This document shows positions 24,161 to 35,800 of a stretch of 64,000 nucleotides of DNA, piece after piece (within the stretch, counting starts at the first letter, position 1; each line of letters begins with the position of its first letter). Origin of the DNA: Dicaeum eximium (taxonomy: Eukaryota > Chordata > Aves > Passeriformes > Dicaeidae); NCBI GenBank assembly GCA_013396995.1, contig VWZP01005847.1, positions 142,141-206,140 of the forward strand, read 5' to 3'. Under the pieces are notes generated by a model. The model was not told the DNA's origin. It worked only from the letters and a program-made list of their open reading frames with translations, and did no database searches. The translations under genes were made by a program, and so were the position numbers.

Positions 24161-27100
24161 AGGTATAAAACCTACTGTCCTCGAGATAAATGTGACAATT
24201 TGGATCAGCCATTTTTTCATTGTTAAATTGTTTCCTTTCATTGGTGATCTGAGGGTGGCTTGTGGGTATTGAGTTGTAGGGTATATTACAGAACAAGGAA
24301 AGCAGACCTTCTTTGATAAGATAAAGCCTCTTCAAGAGAAGGGGAGGGAGATGCTGGTGAGGTGGCTTGTGACACCACTAGGCAGCTGTTCCTTGGCTCC
24401 TGGGTGGACCAGGACAGTGTTTGCCTTTCTCCTCTTAAATATTCAGGCTGTGAGAGCAGGAAAGGACACAAAATCATGACACATGGTTTGGGTCACCACC
24501 ATAAGCTGTTGCTCCTGTGCTGGGCAACCTGTGTGCATGTGGGGACCTGCAACCCTATAAGAAACCCAACCTGCTTAATGGCAAGCAGAGTGGGAGTAAG
24601 GGAGCAGCATCTGCCCTCCTGTGCAGAGAGCAGCAAGAGCAAAGGGAATTTATGCTGGAAGGAGATCTGGGTTAAAGAAGACACTGGGAAAAAAATATCT
24701 GTTTGAGCATTAAGAAAAAAGAGACTTAACATCTGCTTTGCCCACACCTCTACAGAAAAATCGTATTATCATGACTCATTTTTGTCATCCATCTGCTACC
24801 ATTAACTATTGTAAAATGTTCTGTTGCCTCAAACATCCTCATCAGGTTTTAAAATGTTTCAGTTCTACATATTGCCTTGTAAATCTTGTATTACTGTGAA
24901 GAAGACTGTGTATGTGACAGAGCTTTGCAAGGCTGCAATTTCACTGAAATTACTATTATTATCTTATAGACTGCTATGGTAAAGCTCAAGTGGTGCAGTA
25001 TATGAAATCTTAAGGTTAAATAATGGATTTTACCTTAACATTACACTGGCCTTCATACTTCTGCTACTGATGTAGGACTTTAACTTCTATTAAAACAGGA
25101 GCCTATTGAATATCTTTATCATTGTCTGGCATAAAAGCCTGCACTGTGTATACACACAATCTGAACGTTCAGTATCAGAGAATAAGTGGAAGTATCTTGA
25201 GTTTATCAAATGCTTTCTACTCTGTGAATAAAGACATCTGGAGTTAAGCTGCCCTTACACTGCTAGCTGGTGATGCATGTGAGAATGGGATTCACAACTG
25301 ATAGCAGGACCAGAAATGGTCCTGTGGTGAAGCCTGCACTTAAACCTATAAGCACCACAAAGTGAATTAATCAGGAGAACATATGAAGCAAAAAAAAAAA
25401 ATTAAATATAATTAAAGAAAAAACATTCATAATAGTTAACAGAGAAAATTAATGAAAATTAAATGTATTTTAAGCAATTAAAATTTTAATGGAAGTTCAT
25501 TTAAACCATTTTTTTCTCCTTCAGTACATTTAAGCAGTATTTTGTATGGGATGGAAGAGCTTGAAAATTTCTGGATGGTAGTCTTCAAGGATATTTACTG
25601 AGCACAGAGATTGCTTAGGCTCCTGGTTGCTATAATCTTCCACAGCGATATGAGTTTAATGTATTTGGAAAAGATCAGGCTGCTTTCTTTTCCAGTGCAA
25701 ACTTTGCTCTGGGAGGTGCTGTTTTACAGATTAGATTAAACTTAATGCATTTAAAATTTGAGTTTTAAAACCACTGAAGAAACAAGGTGTCCCTAGAATA
25801 GAAGATGCAGGTTTTGCTGGCAATTCTTTTCATTTCATTCCTCACCAAGACAGCATTAAAGTGCAGTGGCTATGTCATTGCTATTAAAATTACAGGACGG
25901 GTGAAGAAACGCAGACCCAACACTCTGTACCTGATCCTAGATCAGCTGTTGAAATTACCAGTGGCCTTTACATTGTCATATATTTTTTCTGGTATAATGG
26001 GGAGAATAACAGGTCTATCTTACTAATTTTCCTTTGTCTATGATTTGGAAAACCACAGAAAAAATTATTTTGTAATTTCTTTATTTTCAGCTTTCAGAAG
26101 CATGGTACTGTAAAATGTTGGATGAATAGGAAAGAATCCTCCCTTTGCATCGAGCTGCTGTCAAACAGCCTTTCAAAGGGGCTGTCATTGAGGATGAAAA
26201 TACTGATGTCTGAAAGCCCTCTTACCTGCTGATGCAGGGAAGTGCCCAGAGTGCCTTCTCTCTTCCCCAGCCATACCCAGCTGCCTTCACTTCTTAGCAG
26301 AGACACCCTTGTCTTTCAGGTTAGCAGAGAAAGCAAAATGGCACAAAGGGAAAAACCTTGGTCATTAAAGTTTACCATAAATATGTATGTGGATTTTGGA
26401 ATTAGTAGTAGCTTTTTAGCTAGTTTTGTGTCATCCTCCTTTTTCACTGTGTCCCCCAGAGTGAGGCAAGCCCAGGGCACCATGGGTGCCTTCAGAGAAT
26501 TGCCCACAGCCCATGAGGATTTGTTGAGCTGGGGGCAAAGGCTCTGCTTGCAGCCCAGTGTCCGGCCACCTGCCAGTGCCCTGAGCCACAGCACGAACAC
26601 TCGTGTCTCTCCTCTTTTCCCCAAACCACACGGGGTAAATGGGGATGTTATGATGCCATCTCACTGACACCGTGTATTCCTGGCTCTGTTATTACTCTCT
26701 TAAAGAAGTGAGTGTCAAAGTCATCAGTAAAAGAGAAGTAAATACTGAGTGGGGTCAGCCCAAAAGAGAAGCTGCAGTTGGCAACTGATTGGTTCAACAC
26801 AGGATCATCTTCACACAGGCAGGCTCAACTTTTCTCTGCTGTCCTTGTACCTTCTGTAGTCCACCAATTTAGAGAGCCTTTAAGAAAGATTATCAATTTG
26901 GATGAAAATACAGGGGTAAATCAGCAATTTAAGTTCAACTGTCACTCTAATATTACTACTAGCCTGCTTCATTTAACCTGGCTTTTGTTCTGTGCTATTT
27001 TAAAAACTCCTAGTAACGTCAGCTGCTAAAATACAGGTGCTATTACTGATTTTTTTAAGCTGTTCAGTTACACTAACATTGCAATCCTTAAAATATTCCA

Positions 27101-27929
27101 GTCTAATTTTACCATTGAGATGAAGTCTGGATTGTAACTCCACAAGAATCAGTTCTGGAAAAGCAGAAACCAGGGTAGGTTGCAAGCACTTCCCATCAAG
27201 CAGCCATTCAGATAACTGCAGTGTCAATTGCTTTACAAAAAGCCAAATTGTTATGTTCAATAACTAACTCCTGCACACTATATTTCCTGCTTGCAACATC
27301 GAGTAATAAAAAGTCATCCAAGGCTGATGATTTTTATTCTGAAAAAAGATATGGAAAGACTGATTTCTTTTTCATGGTGTATGTAGTCTGAGGAAACAAG
27401 TTTTAAAGAATTTACTGTATAAGATTTTCTTCCTGCTCTTAAACACAGAAGAGTAATTTTGAGAGATATTTCAGATATTGAAATTGGTAGATTTCTAATG
27501 ATGTTAAGGGATTTTATTTCTTGTATAAATCATACACTAAACCCCTTTAGCAGTCACAGGAGTTATGGACAGTGCTGAGTGCTCTATCTCTTTCTCCTTA
27601 CTAGCCTAACATATAATTTTGTGAGTATGAATGAAATATGAACATCCTTAATTATAAGAAATGTAAAATTTTTCAACAAAACGAACAGACATTTACTACA
27701 GTATCTATGATATTTTGCTTTTCCTTCTCTCATGTATTAATTTTTCATGCATTCAGGTGGTGTGAAATGTCTTGGTGTACTGGAACACCATTGTGAAACT
27801 CAAGGAATTTACATGAAGTCATATCACTTCCCTTGAAATAGAGAAACAAACTTATACCAGCCCTACTTTCTAGGGAAAAGGAAAAAAAAACCACCCCCAA
27901 TAACAGACCAGTTAAAAAAAATTATATAT
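24161..27929. other. Unique non-coding sequence
   Basis: No recognised gene. Somewhat GC-richer around 26440-26640, where both strands carry frames of 80-141 codons, but with no domain and no convincing splice context. Confidence 0.45.
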
Positions 27930-30460
27930 TTCTATGTTCATCACTGAAAGCTGCCTTTGTCCTTGTAATTCTGTGGCCATTGGTTTTGGCAGTCTAACAG
28001 CACAAGGTGCTGTTTGTGGAGTGGCAGTGTTTACTGCCCTGAAAACCAGACTCCAGATCCTTTCATCACTCTTTGCTACACTGGTTAATTACATAAGCTG
28101 GGTCATTGAACTCCATAACCACTGGGCTTCTTATAGTGGGTCACAACCCTTAGGCTCACTTGGACATTCATGTGGTTTCTGTGGTTTTGGATCTGAACAT
28201 AAATGTATTAATCCTTCTACAGTGACTTACCTTGAGCATATGTGTGCAAACTTCTCTCACCCATCATCCCTGGGGTGTTTCAGCTGGTGCTTTCACTGCC
28301 ACTCACCACTGTGTAACCAAGATTGCTACAGGGCTTTCTGTTGCTGCATTACCCCTGCACAAACAATTATTACTGAGATCCAGACTAAGATAATTTTTCT
28401 CAGCCAGAGATCATTACTTGAACTGCCATTTTTCTCCTGTCTGGCTGAATACAATACCATCACCCCTTGTCAAGCTGTGTTATGTCTCTCAGGCACCCAG
28501 TGAGTTTAAGACATCAGTAACAGCAGCAAACTCTCTCAACAAGCTAGAACCACTCCTTACACCTACAGTAGGATTGGTGCTATAAGTAGTTCCTGGCTAG
28601 TTATACCTGAATCTGCTGTCTCCCAAAGGGTTGAGCAAGTGATTCTTCCCAGTCTTAAAGTCTAAATATTCCTCAGACAGTGGAGCTACAAGAGTTGCTT
28701 TCCTATTGCTGGAGGTCACCTGCTCTTGGTTTCAATGCTTTACTCTTGAGACCTTCTCTTTGATTTCTAGCATACAGTTTTGCCAACCTATACATGAAGG
28801 TGGTTCATGGTTTTTTATTCCATTTGGCTGCATCTTCTCCCAGGCATTCAATTTTTAATTTGAAATGCAATTATTCTAATTCCAATGCCATCTTCATGAC
28901 TCATGCATAATGCTTGGAGAAATAAAAATACAAAAAGCTCTCTGTGCTATCCTGTATTCAAGCCCCATATACGGAACCGCAGGGGTCCATCTTGTCTTTA
29001 CTTTCCACTTGCTTGTGTATCTTCAGGGCCTCTATTAACAAGCATTAAAACTGCTTGTATCTTTTTCTTTTGTACATATTTGCCTTCTCCTTTTTATTAG
29101 GTTCTTTGGGGTCTGTTCCCTCCTGGAGAGTATTCCCAGCCTTACCAACCTGCCCTTCTGAATCCAGACTGTTTATGTTAGTAGGGTTCAAAGGGCCCAT
29201 AATTACTGCCAGGGATGAGTGAATCCTCCAGCGCTGCAGTTTTGAGTGTTAGCTCACCCTTACTGGACTGCATCTCCCTCTGGCACCCATCTAATAACCA
29301 CAGACAATAGTTGCTTTTAACATGTGACTCTGGACCCATATGGCTTTTGTTCTTTCAGAAAAAGCCCTGCAGACACCATTTCCAGCTGCTTTAACACGTC
29401 TCAGCTCTGGCTGTATGCACAATGAACTCACCGTGGCTGGTGTTTCTTGTGGGTTACACATGAACCATTTTATGGCTGCACAGGCAGTTTCAGGCAGGTG
29501 ATTTTGGTCTGTATTGGCCAACTGGGGGTGATTTGTTTTCACAAGGAGCAGTACCAGGTGGACAAGGATCATTCCAAACCCCTCTGTGCCAGGCATCAAG
29601 ACGCTGCTAGCTGTCCTCTGGCTTGTACTGCTCTACCCATTTTACCTGTCATTTCTGTGTGGGCTTCTTGGTTGTCTTCCTGTGAGAGTTGTGATCCTCA
29701 CCTTCTCGCCTCCTAACTCTGTTTTATTCAGCAGCACTTGTTACAGTTACCTTAGTCTTAGCCAACTCAGTTTTCTTTTTTTCCTCTCACATTGTGTGAT
29801 ATCTGAGACTTCTTTCTTTGGTCTTTCCTCCCACCCTCACCATCCTCTCCTAGCAGGAGCAGGTTTTAGCCCTTCTGCAGCAAAGGTACACTCCCCAGCC
29901 TTGTATTCCCCAGCATCATCCCCAGAGCATTTTTTTCCTGCCCTAATGCCCTGCTCTTATCTTCACATTGTTCTCACTAGCTGCCCAACATTCCTCCAGC
30001 CCAGGCCACCCTTCCTGTTAACTCCTCCCTTCCCATAAATAATCCACTCTTCCCAAGACTCTCAGAAACTTACACAGCTTTACTCAAAAGACTCTTAAAA
30101 GCCTCACAAGTCTAAGCATGAGGATACAACTGTACTGCCTCTTCATCTGCCACAGAAGCCATGGTAGTGTCTCTGCTTCAAAGGCCATGGCTGAACTCAC
30201 TGCTGGATTTGAAATGTCCTTCACAGTCCTGCTCTGGCATACATGGCATGGGTTATGACCTTTTTACCAACTTGGTATTTGAGTGTTCTTGTTCACTGTG
30301 TGTGACAGTGATACAATTTCTATTTCTGCTCCGCTCAGGCTCCCACATTCTTGCTCTTATAGCCTTGGTTGTTGAATTCTCCGCATTCCCTACCAACCTG
30401 TTACATGAAAACAGAGGCCTGTTGGTGTCTGCAGGACTCATCTGGCGCAGTGGATGAAAA
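27930..30460. other. Unexplained pyrimidine-rich, ORF-dense segment
   Basis: About 2.5 kb in which the plus strand is visibly rich in C and T (minus strand purine-rich). It carries the longest open frames outside CR1: 189 codons at 27934-28503 (+), 150 at 29586-30038 (+), 98 at 30161-30457 (+) and 102 at 29291-29599 (-). The 189-codon product is Cys- and Ser-rich without a recognisable domain. Low A content on the plus strand by itself reduces stop codons there, so the frames may be incidental. A retroelement body, if any, would more naturally read on the purine-rich minus strand, where stops are frequent. I could not assign it to any family; a degraded LTR element or an unannotated transcript are the main alternatives. 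Confidence 0.35.
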
Positions 30461-33400
30461 AGAACAGGACTGATTTTTCATTTCTTTTACTAAACAAAAT
30501 TGAAGGAAACAGATAATTGCTAGCATTTGTGTTGTGCTAGGCATTTTTGGGGGTTATGGTCATGTGTTTCAATATGCACAAAGCCTCAGGTAGAAGACAA
30601 TTAAAGAAGAAACAATTTTCGACTGGAATCTCACATGGTAGGTGGACTCTTCTATATGGTGCTAATTATGGTGTCAATGTATTATTTTACCTTCATATTG
30701 CTCTTCATATAATCCTGTTTCACAGGAAAACAGTCTTTATGTGGTCTAATCAAGTTGGTCTTCTAGCAAAATTCACTTTCCATATAGTTACATGTACACA
30801 ACTGTATTCTGTATTGGTGAAATGGTGTTTTGTATGGTGGCCTTAGTTTTGCAGCAACTTTCGAACCTATTCATATCTCAAAGCATTTAGTTCCACTAAT
30901 CCTTTAAGATCCCAAGAGTCCATAGCAGCTGCATTGTGCAGCAGAAAGAGTCGTGGTCAGCAGCAGTAACCAGGATTTCCTGTGCTGGACATTGTCCACT
31001 TGCAGTAAAAATTAAGTGGAACTCAAGTGGTTTATAGGCTCTTTTAGTTGCATCATGAGAGCTGTAATTACATTTCTGATTTAAAGCTTTTGAATAGTAA
31101 CAAATCTGTCAAGACATTAAAACTATTATAGACTTTCATTAATTCTTTCTTTAGCAGGGAAGAGCTTGGGATGGAAACTACAAGTAAAATATCTCTGAAG
31201 TAAGAAGAAAAAAGCTGGGTTTACTTTAAGTTCTGTTGTGAGGCTTTACTTCAATAAATCTGGAGGGGAGCTTTCTATTGATTGTTAGTCCTATAACCAG
31301 CTCTACAGGGTGCTTGCTTATGAGCATTGCTACACAAAAGTAAATTTCATCATGTTTTTTATCTTGTCTGTGTGCAGTTTCCCATTCAGTTTTATCAAGA
31401 TTGAACAAACGTATGGAGTTAGTGAATTGAACATAATTTCCCATGTATGGAAGCAGTTTCAGTTTTTTATTACTTGCCATCACAATCATCTTTGGCTTAC
31501 TCTTAGCAAATACCCTCTGTAATGTGATGGTTTTCAGCTGCTCCTAATAGACCTAAAATTGTTAAGACAGTATTTTGTGTTCTCTTGCTGCCAGTTTTGG
31601 CAAGTTTTACACTGAATTTGCTTTGTATTTTTAACATGCTTTGGTCAGCCAAACTGATTTTGTCTCTCCTTTTTTCCTATTGTTGACAAATGTGCAATTC
31701 TGGAAGCCTGAGGCTGTTCCACACCCTATTTGTGGGTGGAAGAAATTGCAATGCATGTCCCAGTTTACCAGAGCTTTCTGATTTATTGTAGTTAAGTTTC
31801 ACCAGTTAACACAATTTGATTTGGGAATTCTAAAGTAATAGGGAAATTGCTACGACTCAGGTAACTTGGTCATCTTAACCAGCTACAAATTTTTCAATAA
31901 TTATTAGAAAAGGGAATATTTTGTTGATGAAAATGGTAATATAAAAAACGCACATATTAGAATGAAAATTGGTATGGTTTACATCTTAGCTGTTTAATAT
32001 TGGCTAATCTGTGAGGGTGGACATTTAAAATTCTTAGGATCAGGAATGGTGTTGTACTGCTAATGGAGAAGCTGTTAACTTAGAATCTCCTTCTTTTTTT
32101 TTGAGAAGAAAGAGGAAGATTAGAGATAGGGAAGGTTAATATAGCTCATTCCTTATGAATTCCCTGTGGTCCTTGCCTTTATATCCCTCCTGCTGAAGAT
32201 ACAATGCCTTTTCCTTTTGAGGTTTCCATATGGAAATTAATATTACAAAGTTAAAAAGAGCCTTGTGAATGGGCACAAAGATGTCAGAAGAACTAGGACA
32301 GTTTTTATTACTTTTTAATTTATTTTGTGTCTTTTTGTGGGAAGAGATTCACATGTGGGTTGCATGGTTTGCATTCATGACTTTTATTTGAAGGTGGCTT
32401 TGAATTTTGGGGGGATTTATCATATGCATAATCACACATGTGCCTAGCAATGTCTGAAATCTGTTTTATTCTCACTCCAACACATGCATTTTAAACATGA
32501 TACCCAAATGAGTAGTGACACTGAGAAGTCAAGCCTGGATTAGTTTGCACCTTGTAGTCCTGTTTAATTTTGGATAACATTCTGAAAACAAAAGGTATCC
32601 TTTCATTATTCATCTGCCTAAAAAACTAATGATTCAAAGGGTACCAGAAGGGACTTTGTCCTGAAAACTGAAGCTTGCTATTAAAATTTACCAGATTATT
32701 CCTTAAACAAACAAACAAACAAACAAAACCCAACAAAAAACATGTAAAAAAGGCAGATACCAGCAGTCATTATCAGAAGTGTGTAAATTCGAGAAAGCAT
32801 TTGCCTCACCTTTTCTTATGGAAAAGAAGGCTATATGTTTCCTGGTTGTGGTAGCCAAAGACTCTGACCCCTCAAAAATTTTGTTTTGTTTTACATTTAG
32901 AATATTCTCTAACAGCAAGAATGTATGCTAGCACTTTATAAAATATTCTGCTGTACATGCATTAATGCATTTCTCTTCATTGAGTATGTTGCCATCATTG
33001 GTTTAATAGAAGCATTATAATTTGAACTCTTCTAACAGGTCATTTGGTTTTATTTCTTTTTAATAACCTTAAACTGCACAGTTTCTCTGCTTTGATTTTG
33101 CTTGGTTTTATTTTTTAGTTAGTTTGCTTCTTCTTTTGCATTGGCAAACAGCCTCGATGTTTCCTCGCATTGACTGCAAATATTATTGGTCCATCAGGGC
33201 TTTTACGTGATAACCACAAATTCCTAGGGGTTCACTTTAAAAAACCAAAAGAGAACTTCAAGAAACTACCTGAGTGTACTTAAATGGAGATGTAAGAATA
33301 AATTCTGGTTACAGATAGAAACTTGACAGTGTTTGCTTTCCATCCAAGCCCTTGGTATTTTCTCATGCCATGCACACTCCTCTCAAACTGGAAATAACTA

Positions 33401-34146
33401 TTTAATTTTATCAAAGAATGAGAAACTGAAAAAAAAAAAAAGGGCAACTTAGTATTTTCAGGAAGGAATGTTTGATTCCGCACTGGTTAAGGCTTAACAT
33501 CAGAAAACCCCAAAACACCTAAAATCTCACAGACTGTTTTCAGAATATGGCTGTTAACCAAGAGTTTAGCTGGTTTTTTTTAGGCTGGGCAGGTAGATGG
33601 AACCCCAACCAGACCCCTGGAAAGGTCACCTGCTTCAAGTAGCACTCTTGATTCATCCAAATTCTAGAATTAATTTCTCTGAACCCCCCCACAGTATTTC
33701 CCTTTTATTAAAGTTTATCTTATTTAATTGGCCTGGCTCTTTCCTCACATTTTTCTTCTTCATTCTAGGCTCTGTCATTTCATATTCAGATTTATAACAT
33801 TTTGTTAACCCTAATGAATTTAGCGGTATGGGTGATAATATTAAACCCCTCTTTTTTGAGTCTCACTCCTAGTCTCCATTATCAGAAGTTCTCTTCCTTT
33901 GAAGGTGAGTTCATCATAGCTCTGCATCTTTCAGCATTTTTTTTCCTTGGGCTTTGATTTCAAGTCAGAAATTCCCCTACAAACCTTCCTATATATGATA
34001 TGTTTTCTTTATGCTCTGATATTTGCCTTTACTTGTTTTCACCAGAACGCTTTAGAAATAAGAATGTTTACTGGTAGTGGCTAGAAACAAACTATTCCAT
34101 ATTCCTCTCTCATATCTAGACACATACTATTTGTAGTAAACTAAAT
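30461..34146. other. Unique non-coding sequence
   Basis: AT-rich, with no recognised gene or dispersed repeat. Contains the (AAAC)n microsatellite listed separately. Confidence 0.55.
32705..32729. repeat. (AAAC)n microsatellite
   Basis: About six AAAC units followed by further A/C-rich sequence. Confidence 0.85.
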
Positions 34147-34290
34147 TAAGAAAAAAAAGAAAAACAAAAAAACAAAACCAAAACAAACAAGAAAAACCCA
34201 AACCAAACACACCAAAAAAAAAAAAAAAACAAAACCAAAACAAATAATAAAAACCCAAACCAAACAACAACAACAACAAAAAAAAAACCC
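34147..34290. repeat. A-rich AAAAC/CAACAA low-complexity block
   Basis: Second large A/C-only block, made of AAAAC, AAACC and CAA units with a long A run near 34214-34229. The composition closely resembles the block at 23967-24160. The minus-strand frames crossing it are artefacts. Confidence 0.85.
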
Positions 34291-35569
34291 CATGGGAACA
34301 AGAATACAAATCACAGTCTTTTCCAGGTGCCTTCTGAAATGCTGTTGACGATGAGGACAGCAGCCTCCTGGTTGGTCAACAACCTGATCTTGTGTTTGTG
34401 CTTCAGTCTTCCCAGCAAGCCTGAGCCTGTGGCACCTTACAAGCTGCATGGCATATTGGATTAGGTTGTGGGTCCTTCTATAATTTTAATTTATTGTGCA
34501 GCTCTGCCTTATGGAGACTGCAGCAGAGCCCACCTCTGCATCTGAGAAGTCAGGCTATCTGAATATATGCATGTAGTTACTTTGCAATGAAATGCTTTAT
34601 CTCCTCAAATCTCTACTACCTGTCACAACTTTGGTAATGAAAGTAACTTTTCCACTTTTTTTTTTTTTTTCCCTCGGTAAGCATTTTGCTCCTCTTTCAT
34701 AATATATGATCAGTGTGAAGATATCTCTTTGCAGTTATTTTTGAAGATATTTCATATTTCCTCCTGGTTTCAGACAGGGAGAAATCTATAATAGGAGTTT
34801 GTAGCAAATTTGATTCACTGCTGTGTTACTCTGTCTAAAGCTGCTCTAACTCAGTCTAGCAAAATGGAATTGGACGAATTCCTGGGAAAATTGCTGGTGT
34901 AAGAGTCATGTGAAACTAGGGTAGTGCAGTAATACATCAGGCCGATTCTCTTTTCAGTTGTTTTCCTGCATTGCTGCTGTTGCTCTTCCTAGTGGTGCCC
35001 TTAGTAACTCCTGCCATTCTGAATGCTATCCTTGTAGATTTCTGGGTGCCTACAATGAACTTTTGAGCAGCCATCTAGTAAAATGCTCTGAGGTTTGTTA
35101 TTTACATGGCATTTAATTGTGCGTTTGTAAGCTTCAGTAATATAGTGGAGACCAACACTTTGGTGAGCAGCACACTGAAACCAAGTTGTATAGCATGCTG
35201 TATCCAACTGTTAAAGAAAGGAGTCGATATTTAATTGTGGGGGACTCCCACTACAAAACAAGAAAGTTCATTCTTTTGCCTTGTGTGATTTCTAGTTTTC
35301 TAGGGTGGGTTGTTTGTTTTTTTTTTTTTCAAGCACCACAGTCATTCTCAGCAGTTGCTATGGGCAGTACCATCAACTTTGAACTTTTTACCTTCATTCC
35401 CTTGCCATTTCTGGTTTAGATAGTTTGTCTTTGCAGACATTCTATTTTGTGAGGGTTTTATTACTTCAAATTACAGGAATAGAAGTGTTGGGAAAGGAGT
35501 CATACTGACAAGTTCCCCAACATAAAATACAAAGGAATAAAGCAAAGCTGTTAATTTTCTCTGCTTCCA
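34291..35569. other. Unique non-coding sequence
   Basis: No gene or repeat family recognised. T runs occur at about 34657-34671 and 35319-35329. Confidence 0.5.
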
Positions 35570-35800
35570 TTGATGCAATTTGGAATCATCATGACGCTGG
35601 CAAAGGAGACTATTTAACGACATTGTTCTGTTGCTATTTATAAATGAGATCTCGTTTAAATTTAGAACACAAAGCCTTCCTGGGTGGAAAACTGCCATCT
35701 TGTGTATCACACGCAGTGCAGTGCAAGGGATCTGATCTGATGGCTGTCAATATCGCCACTGCAATTTAGACAGCAATAATGGCAACAGCACTGAGCTGTC
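35570..35800. promoter_or_regulatory. Candidate conserved enhancer-like element
   Basis: A compact cluster of intact transcription-factor motifs: a SOX-type CATTGTTC at 35621-35628, a perfect MEF2 consensus CTATTTATAA at 35634-35643, and a TALE (MEIS/PBX-like) site CTGTCAAT at 35744-35751. It also retains several CpGs (near 35595, 35618, 35653, 35712 and 35755) in otherwise CpG-poor DNA. These are sequence matches only. Individual motifs of this length arise often by chance, so the case rests on clustering and CpG retention. The target gene is unknown. Confidence 0.28.

Noticed and set aside
24087..24335. Minus-strand open frame rich in Phe, Val and Leu
   Set aside because: It is the reverse translation of the A/C-rich low-complexity block; composition alone explains it.
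26242..26670. Overlapping 141- and 102-codon frames on opposite strands
   Set aside because: Local GC increase lowers stop frequency on both strands; neither translation resembles a protein family.
34127..34449. Membrane-protein-like minus-strand frames
   Set aside because: Produced by the A-rich block at 34147-34290; the hydrophobic repeats are not a real transmembrane protein.
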